The position numbers were made by a program, and so were the translations under genes. DNA of 64,000 nt from Ehretia macrophylla. Taxonomy: Eukaryota; Streptophyta; Magnoliopsida; Boraginales; Ehretiaceae. The stretch is from NCBI GenBank assembly GCA_037974665.1, contig CM075775.1, forward strand, positions 29,331,732 through 29,395,731. Reading direction: 5' to 3'. Below are positions 23,501 to 35,330 of this stretch, piece after piece (within the stretch, counting starts at the first letter, position 1; the number at the start of each line of letters is the position of its first letter). The notes under the pieces were generated by a model, which ran no database searches, was not told where the DNA came from, and saw only the letters and a list, made by a program, of their open reading frames with translations.

Positions 23501-25260
23501 ATCCCACACTTCCCTAGTGGAAAACGGAAAAACAATAAGGTGTTTTTCTTAGTGGAATTGGGGGCCCATTCATTTTAACCCACCTCACATTTTAGATTTT
23601 TGGTAAAGTTAAAAGAAATAGGTGAATAACCTCTTATTCAATATATCTCATACAAATTCTAATTTGTTCTTGCCTTCAATCCTTTCAACCTCACATTATA
23701 GATTTTTGGTCTCGAAGATTGTTTAAGTTAAACCCATTATCCTGGAAATTTGGATCAATGCAATACTGACACCTCACATGATAGATTTTTGGTTGCCAGT
23801 AAGAATCTAAATTTTCTACATCTCATGCTTATATAGACTTAGTTCATATGTTGATACAAATAAATAACCCTTATGTGTCCATAGCCAGCTACTTACTTGC
23901 CCAACACATAAACTAATCTACGATAATGGAAGACAATGATATAATCTTCTCAAGACTACACCATTATTAACTTAATATTTAATTTGGGAAGGTTTGCTGG
24001 TCTTTAGTTTAGGTCTCACTTTTCACATGCTTCTAATTTCAATTTATCGCATAAATAAATAGAAACATACATGCATTCATCACATATTTATCGCATAAAT
24101 AAATAAATAAATGTATAAAATAAAATGGGATGATCATGGACTAGGAGCACTTATCAACCCGAGCCACTGGGTTGAATACCTAAATCAAATAAAGGGCCCA
24201 CAAGAAAAAATTCATGGGTTGCTCCTCATCGGCTTCACAAAACTCCTTTCGCGAACTGGGCTCACCAACTCTTGATGTCTTCATCTTGATATTCCATTAC
24301 ATTTATGTACATAGATTCCTAATCTAGTGGGGATATATAAATGGGAATAAGGTTTTACATATTTAAAACGAGGATAAGATGCATGCAAGCCCAATTTTAA
24401 AATATTACATAAAACCCAAAATGGGTAAATAAATAAAATAATGACATTCATCCATTCCTTCGCTCATCCATTCATACATCTAAGACTAGTCCATGATCAC
24501 TCGCAAACATATCAAATAATAATGAAAAGTAATCCACGAATATAGCACAATTAGTTTCCAATATAATCTCATTATATTAGGTTTATCCAATTAATAAACA
24601 CCTTTATTAATTTGGATCCTCAAATATCTCATATTTAAATAAATATAATTTCAATATATTTAAAGTAATTAATTAATAAACAATTTATTAATTAACTACA
24701 AGTATAGCACAATAAAATTTTCTAATATAAACTATTTACATTAGATTTTTCAATTTAATAAACTATTTATTAAATTTATTTTATTTAATAAACTCTTTAT
24801 TAAATTTACTCCATAAATATCTCATATTTATAAAATATAAATATAATCAAATTATATTTAATAATTAATAAACTATTTATTAATTTAAAGTGTCAATATA
24901 CTATTTGGGCTTCTTTAATTAATTTGTCAAACAAATAATCTAAAACTAAGTCCAAAACAATAAAATAAAAGTCCATACTCTTAATTTGTAACTTGGACTT
25001 TAAACCCAAAAGTGATTTATGCCCATAAGCCCAAAAGAAAGAAAAACTTTAACATTTAATTGGAGCCCAACTCAAAACAATAAACCAAGTCACCACTTGT
25101 TTTATTTAAATATGGATTTAATATGGCCCATAAACAAGCCCAAGAATAAGTCTATACTTATTATAATTTAAATTCAGATTCGAAGTGGCCCAACCTAGAG
25201 CCCAACAACCCAAAAGGCTAAATACAAGAAAATAAAAACAAAAATACAACCCAACACCCA
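23501..25260. other. C1 leader-side AT-rich DNA with short repeats
   Basis: Between the gag remnants and the 5' LTR. A phrase close to CCTCACATTATAGATTTTTGG occurs three times (about 23584, 23691, 23770), and 24540-24900 repeats forms of AATAAACTATTTATTAATT. No coding motif was seen. It may be an untranslated leader or an unrecognised older insertion. Confidence 0.4.
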
Positions 25261-25700
25261 ACACCTTGGGTTTGGGTTCGGGTTTGGATTCATCCATGGA
25301 TCCAATCCGATTAGGATTCGGGTCGGGTTCAAAACCCTACCCGAATCAGAATTTTTTTTTTCTTTCTTCCTCACCTAGTGCCGCCCCCATCCCTTACCCA
25401 TTCTTCTTCCTTGCGCATCCATAGCTACTACAACAACAGCTATGGTAGATGCTAACTGTTACTATAGCCGCTGCCACCATGGCAGCGGCATGCTGCAACA
25501 GTAGCGCGAGGTTTCACGAGCAGCTGATGGCTACTGCCACCATGGCAGCAGCCATCGCTGTACCGTACCGCAGCGACAGCAGTGACAACAACAGCTGCCG
25601 CCGTCGCCGCCCCGTAGCGACAGCAGTAGTTGCTGTCAACGCTGCCAACACCATGGCTGCTCCCACGGTGATGCCGGTAGCGACGTGCAACTAAGGCAAT
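25261..25700. other. GC-rich trinucleotide-biased block in the C1 leader
   Basis: An island of high GC in an AT-rich setting, dominated by GCA, GCC and ACC triplets, with CCGCTGCCACCATGGCAGCG and CTGCCACCATGGCAGCAG as near-repeats around 25470 and 25535. It contains an 81-codon plus-strand reading rich in alanine, which is on the strand opposite to the element and has no gene context. A pyrimidine-rich stretch precedes it near 25360. It may be a captured host exon or an expanded repeat. Function is unknown. Confidence 0.45.
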
Positions 25701-26150
25701 GGGGGGTGTCCTGTAAGTTTTTTTATTTATTATTATTATTATTATTTTTAAACAGTTTTTGATAAATAATAAAATACTTTTATTAATTCAAAAACAAAAT
25801 TTAAACTGAAACTATTTCAGAAAATAAAACCCTTTTGCAAAACACCTTTTACAAAATCTGATTTTTCAATAATTTTGAAGCAGATTCAAAACAATTTTAT
25901 AAAAATAAAATTTCAATTTCAAAAACAACCTTTAATGAAACTGAAAAATAATTTCACAAACTACTTTTATGAAATTGATAGAGGGAAGAATTTTAGGGCT
26001 AGTATTTAATCCAATTAAATCATATGCATTAAATTAATAGATTCACAAACTATTAATTTCACAAATAGTTTCAGAAACTATATTTGACACGTTTAATTGT
26101 GCTATGATATGCGCTATAAATGAATAATCACGTAAACGGCATGAACGATG
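25701..26150. other. C1 5' untranslated region
   Basis: AT-rich sequence adjoining the primer binding site, with repeated forms of TTTCAAAAAC and AAACTATTT. No coding signal. By position it is the leader downstream of the C1 5' LTR. Confidence 0.5.
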
Positions 26151-26162
26151 GCTCTAATACCA
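26151..26162 (-). promoter_or_regulatory. C1 primer binding site, initiator tRNA-Met
   Basis: Minus strand TGGTATTAGAGC, one base from the initiator tRNA-Met complement TGGTATCAGAGC, lies 1 nt from the 5' LTR border. It fixes the orientation of C1. Confidence 0.87.
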
Positions 26163-26163
26163 C

Positions 26164-27636
26164 TGTTGGGAATCGTGCGTGGTATTTAAATATTTTATAA
26201 TTAAATAAAATGCAGCAGAAACAATTAATAATACTCATGCATCACGTTCATGGCTAATTACGTAGATTACATATATGCATAATAATCAACTATTAATTAC
26301 GCATTAAAATATTTCAGGATTACCTTTCCATGATGACGAATTTGATGTAGAATTTGAAAGCTCCCCAATTGTGAAGCCTCCGAAAGTATTCACATAGAAT
26401 CTGCACCCTCAATTGATTTCACCCCCATTAGGTTTTCTAGAGAAATCTTATATATTATTCTGACTATGATTTTTGTACTAGCTAAACCTGTATCAGAATA
26501 TTACATTATATAGGAAACATACATAACCTACGGCCACATATGGGTCAGTCTTAAACAGACTAGTCTTGGACTCATAATAACCAGATCAATATCAAGTTAC
26601 TACGAGCCTAGTTAAATTAATATTAGGACAATCTTAAAATTAATTTAATCTTTTCTCTAATCCAATTAATTTATAAATTTCATTTGTGTGTGACCTCTCG
26701 GGTTCATAATTAATTGGCAGCGAAATAATATTAATCTAATTAATATTTAATTAGAATTCTTCTAATTTAATTCTCTCAGGTCGTGAGTGATACCTAGCAG
26801 CATATCACGACTACCCAACTAATAATGAAATGAAATTCTATGAACCCTTTAGTAACAATTATGCAATCAATTCCTTCTATCTAAATTATCCCGATTAAAC
26901 CAGAGTCATGGATAGGGTCGTCAAACTCTATTACTCAATCATATGTCCAAATTTATTTAATCAGTAACTTATAAATAATACGTAGAACGACTTTCGCTAT
27001 TCTACCTCGGTCAAGGATTTCTAGTTACTTGATTAATAGATCACATAGGATCCCTAAGTGATAGATTCTATATTTACACACATCTATCTCCATGCCGGAA
27101 TAGATCGTAACCACTAAGTACATTATCCAATCCTTGATGAGGACTAGCTTTATTGCACTAGCAAATTACGTTATCCCTAACATAAGATAACCGTGGTGTC
27201 TCAGGTCTAAGAACTTAATTGCACCATTACACTGTACAACGAATTATTGACCATTCCATGTAATTCATTGTACTAGCGGTCATGTCCAGTCCCTTGTTCT
27301 CAACAAGCACTTATACATCTACCCTTATGAAATGAGACTAATCGACCAAATCAATATCTCATATTATTTGGACGGTAGACTGCAATCCAATCTTTTCGGG
27401 TAAATTAACGCCCAATTAATTTATCCTATGATCGGGGACTATTTTAGAATATATTTATGAATATAGATTTTGTCACTCATATCCTTACTCTTAAGGATAT
27501 AATCAATAAATATTATTCTAAGGACTCTTATTTAAATAATTAATCGCATTAATTATATTTAAATAAACTACCCACATTAAATAAATAATATAATTATTAT
27601 GTCCTAAATTTGACTTTTAGGGCATATAATCCAACA
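26164..27636 (-). repeat. C1 5' LTR
   Basis: 1473 bp, plus-strand ends TGTTGGGAATCGTGC and ATATAATCCAACA. It closely matches the LTR at 8282-9635 and includes about 115 bp missing there. A TATA-like TATATAATG occurs on the minus strand near 26505, a plausible promoter of the element. Confidence 0.9.
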
Positions 27637-28034
27637 ACTTGAACATAATTTAACTAGAGTTTATTTAAGAGTTTCTTAACCACCATTTCGTAAAGCATAT
27701 AAAAATTTAATAACATCAATGAACTCAAGAACCTTTTATAATATACTTTATAGTGCAAGCGTTCGCTGCCTAAATGTTTGCATTAGCCAACTAAAGTGAA
27801 GACTTTATTGCTTTAGGGACATACTTAGCATTCACGCATAAAAATGTACAACACATAGTACTAATGCAAAGGACTCACACATATCCCCAACATTTCATTA
27901 ATTTCATTTCACTTAGTTGTACTCTGGAATATACATACACATGTATAACACACATGATACATACTACTATTAAAATCCCAATACATAGTACTATTACAAT
28001 CCCTCATACATGCATACTATACCTATATATACAT
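27637..28034 (-). repeat. G1 3' LTR, second piece
   Basis: Sequence resuming after C1 at its ACTTG duplication and ending at TACAT, the target duplication of the next insertion. It is AT-rich with no gene. The open reading at 27864-28094 crosses the insertion border and is not a gene. Confidence 0.6.
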
Positions 28035-31000
28035 TGTAACACCCCGATCCCTTACAGAACCGGGTCTTCAAAAGACAATAAAGTCTATCTTTAGCTATTA
28101 CATATCACTACTCTATCAAATCACATAAATCCTTTAAATTGATTTACAATCCAACAAGTAGTACAAAATACATATAAGACTTCAAGGGGTTTCAAAACAG
28201 AACAAAAATACACTAAGTTTCATCTTCACAACAGCTTCTAACCACAGCAGGATAAACAACCAACAGCACGGCACACAAGGTAGTTATTCTAACTACTTCT
28301 GTAACATTTTAAAACGAGGAATGAGTAACCAAAGTTACTCAGTGAGGGAGGTGATGCAACATGATATGCAACAAAGATAGCCATATATATAACACAAAGT
28401 AACAAGACTAGATAGACAAATATTTAACCACATATAAAAAGGATACAGTTCCATTTTGTCTTCAACCACGAGCCACGAGCCACGAGCCACGAGCTTCACG
28501 CAAATGCCGGCAAACCCCTTACTTCAACAAGTTGGGATACTCCGGATGTATCCCGATTCCTACGACCCTTTCTTCTGAGGTAGGTTCATGCCTAGCAGGT
28601 GAATCACGCCTCTAGGGTAGTGGAGTATGCCTCAGCAAGAAGGGAATAGGCACCATGGTAGTCGAGAAAGCACGGCAAGCCTGATGCCACCCGTGTTTCT
28701 CGACGCTACCATGTCCGAAAAGGTTGCACAATCCAAGACAAGTCCACAAGAATTCAAGATGTCGAATAACACATAAGAGGGACGACAAAGTAGGTCGCCC
28801 TCACATATAAGTACAATATAGACTCACATAAGCACGAAATAGCTTTATAGTATCAAAATAGCAATCAACAGAACTTTTCCTCACAATCAACTCAATTAGC
28901 TTTATTATACTTTGAATAGTCAATACAATACAAGACAACTCAACAACAAGTTCTAAATACAACAAGAATGGCTAAAAACTACTATTCTCCTTTCTTTAAC
29001 CAAGATTTCTTTCTCCTATGCACGTTTCAAGGTTTCCAAACCACATCCTAATCATACTATATTCTTAATTAAGCCCAAAGGCACCTATTAAAATCATAAA
29101 AACCCATTTTAGAAGCAAAAGTTCGGGAAGGCCCCGAGCGGGTTTGAACTACAATTATACTAACCGAACCCCATTGTTTTGCGTAACGAAAGTACCAAAA
29201 GTACTTTCTTACCCCATGGATACCCAAACCATAGCCCAAACGCTCCCGGATTGCACAACAAGAAAAGTCCTCTTTTTAAAGTCAACTAATTTTACGATTT
29301 AGTTCGGATTTGAGTGATTCAACCTCGCATGGCCTCCCTACTAGCTTCACTAGGGCCTATAACATCTATTTGAAGTCTCAATTCAGGCTAATTAGCAAAT
29401 TCATTCAAAACCCTAACAATAAGTACTATTCATCATCTCTTTTATTCAATCTCAACTTTTAATCATAAACTTTGATAACAAGCTTCAAAAGTTAACTCTA
29501 TAGCATCTATTAAACATATAATAAGCATTCATAACAAGTATTAGAGCTATAATCAATAAATCAATAAATTCAACAAAGATGCATCAACTTTAAACTTCAA
29601 AAAAAAATGAAACTCCCTCACTTAATCAACTTGTAGAAGTCTTGTTGTTGCTCTAGGTTGCTCCAAGAACCTCCATCCAAGCTCAAGATCAACACTTGCA
29701 AGGTCTGATGAATATTTTTTTCTTTGCTACTGCTGCTCACGAGTTCCATTTTTTCTCTTTTTGCTAACTTTGACCATTGTTTGCTTAGTTAACAACTAAT
29801 ATAATATATATACATAAAGTTATCTAGTTGGCAAAAGAAAATTTTGTTCAAATAGGATCTCACGATTTTTGCTGCTAATCCAATTTTATTTTTTTTTATT
29901 TTTTATTTTTTTTCCTTAACTAAGCTTGGCTTATATTTCTTTGGCTAATTATACAAGTAGGCTAAATAAATGACTAAGGTAACCAATGGATTGGGCTTAT
30001 ATAAAAAAAAATACTAGTGGCTAGTTCAGCATAGTAGAAATTAGTTAGAAAGCTAAATTATCAAATTAACTAAATATTACTTATTCATTTAGGGACACTA
30101 CAAACATTTATTTTCTTCACTCTTGGGACATAAAATGCACAATTTAGCAATGAACGAATATATTTAATACAGTATTGTTCAGGGGAAAAAGTATCAAATT
30201 TAATATAAAAAAAAAGCAATTTAAAATTTTACCCGAGCTCAAGTTAAACCTAAAAATTAAAACATATAAAAACAAATAAAACCAAACAAAGGGCAACTAA
30301 GCCAAATATGCACACAAAATAATTAAATATAATAAATTAAAAGTCTCTTTGGGCTCGGAAAAAACTAAGTCAATTAATTATAAACAAGTAATAAATATAA
30401 GATAATCATTTCTGGTAATTAGATAAAATTCACATAAATATATTTATTACTAAAAATACTAAGATAGCCCATTCAGGTCCGGGCCAAATAAATAAATGTT
30501 TTTACTAAAAATAATAAGCCAGTTCGTTTAGATCCGGGCCCGAGCTTCCCGTTCGAACAGTAAGATAAATTAATTTAAAGACATGTAAAACAATTTTAAA
30601 TAATTAAAATAATAGATTAAGTGTCCCAGACAAATTATTTAAATATAAATTAAATAAATACAAATAATAAATTAATTACTTTATGTAAATCAATTAAATA
30701 GAATTTAAATAAATACAAATAGTGATAATAATAAAAATAATTATTCTCGGGTTCGGGACTTCACATTCAAATAGTAATTTTAAATCAATTAAAATGTTAG
30801 CCATGTAAATTTTAGTAAATAAAATAATAAAATAGTTATTTTATGTGTTTATATGTAGATAGAAGATTAGGCTATGGGCTTTAGAGAAATGAAGTTAAAT
30901 AATTAAAGTTAGTCCAAAATAAAGATAAAACACCAAATGACCCAAAATGCATTCTAGCTTATACTTTTCACTAGGGGATACTAACTGTTTTATATTTCAC

Positions 31001-31379
31001 GTTCTAGATATGCTATGAACATACTTTCAGTGAACGAATACTAGATAAATACTAAGTAACATGAGAAAAATGAAATTTTAGAAAAATAGAAGACTTGAAA
31101 ATTTAACCCGGGCTCGGGTGCTACTTATTCAATTAATTGAAAATAATGTAAACTAGCACCTAAATACAATAAAATAATTTCTAATAATTATTTTACTAAG
31201 GTAATTGCCTCATTTAAATTTACTAAATATTGTTTGCACGTATTTCAAGAAATATAAAAAATAGTGTAAATAAATGAATAAATTAACATAAACATGTAAT
31301 TATAACCAAACATTTAAAGTAAACACATAAGTACATGCAAGTAGGTACTATTCGCTACATGCTGGGTCAGGGTGTCATA
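28035..31379 (-). mobile_element. Solo gypsy-type LTR inserted in the G1 LTR
   Basis: Starts TGTAACACCCCGATCCC and ends GGGTGTCATA, a CA end changed to TA, with TACAT on each side (28030-28034 and 31380-31384). The left 2 kb resembles the G2 LTR, with GGATACAGTTCC, a triple repeat of GAGCCAC, and the CACGGCAAGCC block. The rest is AT-rich and scattered with short CCGGGC-containing phrases. At 3.3 kb it is longer than sister LTRs, so it may contain a further unrecognised insertion starting near 30110. No internal domain is present. Confidence 0.65.
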
Positions 31380-32033
31380 TACATATACATCATACCCACA
31401 CACACACGCGGATGTAACATAACACACACATATACTTCACAAACTAACCACACATGCAATTCTCTATACATCATAGATGTCACTCCATAAACTTCCCCAT
31501 AGCTTGCTAGTATACTACATACCCGTGATCATCAACACCTTCAACCTATGTAGTTTCATACTCTACCAAGCATAATAGTCAAGTAATTAATCCCCTAAAT
31601 CATTGTAGGAGCTTTCTTATACTATTGTATGCATTCATACATACAAGAATTATAGAAATCACATAATCTAATCAAACCTACTTACCTGAGGGCGTAAATC
31701 AAATTGCAAGAACTTTAATTGTGTTATAATTTAGCTAGGTTTTGGTTTTGGGGTGAGAGATCAACCGCTTCTAGGGCACAAAAGATAGTGTGTCTTTTTT
31801 TTTTGTTTTCTAATTGAGAAGCAATCGGGTATGTAGAAGAAAAGAAAATAGTTGAGACTTTAGTTATATAAAATGCTAGTTTAATTATGCTTTGACCCTA
31901 AGTAGTTCTTTTATTTATTAAAAGCCCCCCACAAAAGATAAAATGACAACTAAGTAAGTAAGTGGTGGCAGATACACAATAATGTGTCATGCAATTGGGG
32001 TGGATAGATGTCATGCAATTGGGGGGTATTACA
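31380..32033 (-). repeat. G1 3' LTR, third piece with TG end
   Basis: Resumes at the TACAT duplication and ends GGGGGGTATTACA, the TG start of the minus-strand LTR. It is followed by CTCTTCCCTCCTTTA, the complement of a polypurine tract. This arrangement is the same as at the inner border of the G2 LTR (13153) and the G3 LTR (48339). Confidence 0.7.
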
Positions 32034-33666
32034 CTCTTCCCTCCTTTAAAAAGTTTCATTCTCAAAACTTACTTAGCTTCAATATCAAATAAAATAAATA
32101 AATAAATAAAATTAAGAGTACTATGCTTAACTTTTTTTTTTTTCAGGTTTGAATGCTAGATTCCAACTTCTTATACCCAATCATGATAATAATACTACAT
32201 AAGTATCAGCAAAGAAACTAATTCTAACAACTTAGACAAATAATTACGTAATCCAATGATGCAAATGCCATTGCGACCAATAGATAAGTTGATCAAGTAT
32301 CTAAAGTGCATATGCATATGTATTAAAAATATAAATGAAACATGTTGCCAAATCTGATGTCTAGGTGGTGGCATGTTGCATAGCAAATGCTCTTGCCCTA
32401 GCTGTATGTTTCTTACTATTATTCCATAGATCGGTTCTAATAATCGACTGAGGAACCTCTTGCTCATTAGTTGTCTAAGTATGTGACAATAGTGGACAAT
32501 CTTGGATATGGTGGTCAATAGATCTATATAAAAAATATTCTTTAATAATTACCCATCTATAAGTATCCAAAAAGTGAACTCTGCCACAATAAGTATATTT
32601 CAGTACTGATATCGAAGGTCACATTTGGACTATTGGTTGTGGAGCATAAGGTCTACTTGGGCACTCTGACACATAGGTTGCTTACACAATGACCATATGG
32701 GGAGACTATTGACAAATAGGCTATTCTCAGTGCATCCCATGACCTTTATGTCTTTCTATCCCCTATAGGTCATTGTTATTGTTATAGTTGAACTCGTGCC
32801 TGAAATTGCATGTTTTCCCATCCCTCTACAATTACAATTTCCACATAAGCATGTCACAAAATCTGATGTTGCTGAGTTGCCACAAACTGGAATATGTATG
32901 GTCGTAGACCCGTTTCAAATATCTTAATCTTATCTCGTTTTGGTACTATCATATGTGGTACAAATGTTAAGAGCTACACTTATCTGTATACTAATTAACA
33001 ACCATGTTGTTCTATTTGATGTGGATGAACTCTTCAAGTTAGATGTCTTGATAAGACTCGGGATAAAATTTAGCCTGAAACATCTCACGGAAGTCTACCT
33101 AACTAACGGGACCATGCAACTTAGTCTTCTTAATGTTCCACCACATTTCAATATTACCATGAAACAAAAGATCTGAGTTCCAAAGTGAACTTTTCTTTCA
33201 TCATCATAATGTAATACCCCGAATATTCTCTCCGCAGTATCGCATTACCATAAGCTATCTACATGTCATTTCCTTATCTAAATGATGGTGCCCCCATATC
33301 CCTAAAGTTTTTCAATGTCTAGTATTCATCTAATTCTTCCTTCTTAGATGTTGATGCCTTTCTAAGCCATAGTTGCAACTACTTATTGTAACATAGAATT
33401 TGCAACTGATGCTGAATTTACTTGTGGTACTTGATCAGTTTGAGGGACTGGTTCTCTCATCTCAATTCTATGTCCATTATGACATGTTATCTCAATAGAA
33501 GGAATTTCCTAACTAGAGGTAGCATGGTGTGCCAATTCCAATAGACAATAACATAAGAACATTTTTAACTTATTACAAGATAGAATATAGTAATGTATAC
33601 AAAATTAGTATAACAAAAGCTTAGCTACCCATGACCTAGGTCTCACAAGTTATCAAGATGCCAATT
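32034..33666 (-). pseudogene. G1 internal region, decayed and deleted
   Basis: Only 1.6 kb lies between the two G1 LTRs, against about 5.3 kb in G2, so most of pol has been lost. No reverse transcriptase motif was found, and scattered readings (32195-32518, 32940-33176) have no recognisable domain. A degenerate primer-site-like TGGCATCTTGAT on the minus strand sits near the 5' LTR at about 33650. Assignment to G1 rests on position between the LTRs. Confidence 0.5.
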
Positions 33667-34284
33667 TGTCATGTCCCGAGTTTCAACCCTAAAATTCAGG
33701 ATGTGACTTGCCACAGACCTAAGTCAGACAACATAACCTGTAAGGCTTTTCAACATTTCAGTGGATAGTAAAGACCAATCTACAAAAAGTATGTCATAAC
33801 ATGTACATGAATACATATTACAACTAATAAATAATTTACAACCATATATTACATTATCCCAATAATTACATTCTAAAAGTTAAATTGTTATATATGTCTA
33901 TACATCAACTGGATCCATCGAAGAAAAAAGAATCCAACATCCAAAATTATGACTGAGGTTGCGCTACATCGAATCATTTCCTTGATGTCCATGCCCACCA
34001 CCCTCTATAAACATGTAGAAACAGAATAAATGAAACAATACTCAATAAGTAGAACACCCTGAGAGGAATCCCAAGGTGGGAACACAAGTGCAAATACAAA
34101 GCTAATAGCGAAGGGTTTAATAGAAATAAAAATTGCAAAGAGAAAAATACTAACAATAAAAACTATATATTTGGCCTCACTCAAGCCTACACCATATCAT
34201 ATATTTTCATGTTAGAGGCATTATGTCACAAAGGTATCAAACAAATAGATAGATCATATATATCCCACCACAGGGGCATCCCTT
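33667..34284 (-). repeat. G1 5' LTR, truncated
   Basis: Starts TGTCATGTCCCGAGTTTC and matches 6915-7900 without the SINE-like insert. It breaks off after CCACAGGGGCATCCCTT at about 34284, where a copia fragment in the other orientation begins. The remaining LTR and the outer flank are gone, so G1 has no testable target duplication. Confidence 0.75.
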
Positions 34285-35330
34285 CGCTAAGGCCTGGGGT
34301 GAGGATGATAGGGTGTCCTATTATTGTGGAGAAAAAGGTCATGTTCAAACAAAATGTCCTAAATTTAAGGAGGACCTAAAAACTCTATAAGAGTGGAGAT
34401 CTAAATGCAAAACAAAGGATAATGGTGCAGACATAACGAACCTTGTTAATGATGATGGCGGTGGAGATTTTCTAATGACTAAGAGCAAGGATCCTGTGAA
34501 GGTGATTGGGAGTTTGATTCAGCTACCACATTTCATATTTACAATAATAGAGCTAGTTTTGACACTTTACATATTTGTGAATGATTTGGTACTATCACTG
34601 TTAGGAACAATCAGAAGATGAGGATTGAAGGCATTGGGAGAGTTCGCCTAAAGCTCAACAATGGTAGTGTCAAGATTTTCTCTAATGTGAGATTGGTGCC
34701 TTCTTGTGCCACTAACATTGTTTCTTTGGGAAAGCTAGTGTCAAGAGGGTACAAGTATATTGGTGAAGGAAATTGTTGCAAAGTGTTTAGAGGAGGAAAA
34801 CTAGTCTTTCAAGGGAGAAAGGATGTGAAACACGTTTATCACTTGGAGGATTGCATAGTGCTTAAGAACAAGGGAGGGCAGCCTAAGGAATATGTCGTGA
34901 TGACTAAGAGGAAACATTTGTCTTTTTCAGTTGATGTAGAGATACTTGGCACTTCTCACCAAGGGAGGAATTTGTTGAGTTATGGCTCAAGTGCAAAGTC
35001 CAAGCCCGTTTTAAAGTTAAGCAAGAGTCCTAGTCCAGTAGAGATAGGGTTAGTGCCCTATTAATAGATGTCTTTAGTTTGTGTGTTGGTGTCTCAAAAT
35101 CACTTTTTGTACTCTGATTGAGAGAGAGTATAATTGAGTCAAAGAGTGTTTGTGAGCAAAAGAGAGGATTTCATTAAGAGGTTGTAAACTTCATTTTGCG
35201 TGATAGTGGATTGTGTGGACATAGGCAGAGGTCGAACTACTCAAATTCTTGAGTTGATTCTTTTCGTTGCTATGTGTGTATGCGTGTTTTCGTCTTAACA
35301 CAATTGGTAGGTGCTATCATGATCACTACT
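34285..35330 (+). pseudogene. Ty1/copia gag-protease fragment with LTR-like tail
   Basis: The plus strand reads a CCHC zinc knuckle, CYYCGEKGHVQTKCPKF with the first Cys altered in context, then after a stop the protease and pre-integrase region: MRIEGIGRVRLKLNNGSVKI, NVRLVPSCATNIVSLGKL and HVYHLEDC. The open part is 34618-35064, 148 codons. Integrase and everything downstream are missing. From about 35065 the sequence resembles the end of a copia LTR, finishing CTTAACACAATTGGTA near 35310, which suggests a deletion between gag and an LTR. It is a dead internal-deletion derivative, unrelated to C1 in sequence. Confidence 0.72.

Larger units (their letters stand above)
8282..27636 (-). mobile_element. 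C1: Ty1/copia element nested in the G1 LTR
   Basis: A minus-strand element with LTRs at 26164-27636 (5') and 8282-9635 (3'), flanked by ACTTT (8277-8281) and ACTTG (27637-27641), a target duplication with one mismatch. A primer binding site complementary to initiator tRNA-Met lies at 26151-26162 and a polypurine tract (minus-strand GTAGGGGA) at 9636. Decayed copia integrase, reverse transcriptase and RNase H are seen between. The 19.4-kb span is inflated by the 10.2-kb gypsy element G2 and by a 490-bp foreign insert. No open frame is left and the element is dead. Confidence 0.88.
6915..34284 (-). mobile_element. G1: decayed Ty3/gypsy element hosting nested insertions
   Basis: The outermost element of the stack. 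Its 3' LTR is read as three pieces (6915-8281, 27637-28034, 31380-32033), about 2.4 kb in total, close to the LTR lengths of G2 and G3. The ends are TG and CA, and a polypurine tract (minus-strand AAAGGAGGGAAGAG) abuts the LTR at 32034. The internal region 32034-33666 is degraded and lacks pol. The 5' LTR remnant 33667-34284 matches 6915 onward over several hundred bases. The reconstruction rests on target duplications of the two inner elements and on this LTR match. The far half of the LTR has no second copy to compare. Confidence 0.72.

Noticed and set aside
25449..25694. Alanine-rich 81-codon reading as a possible protein
   Set aside because: It comes from triplet-biased DNA, lies antisense to the host element and has no supporting context.
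28461..28495. Tandem CACGAGC units as a CRISPR-like or satellite array
   Set aside because: Only a handful of 7-8-bp copies, present in related LTRs as well; ordinary LTR microrepeat.
32034..34284. Pairing the 28035 LTR with the 33667 LTR as one element
   Set aside because: Their ends differ (TGTAACACCCCG against TGTCATGTCCCG), while 33667 matches 6915. The TACAT duplication shows 28035-31379 is a separate insertion.
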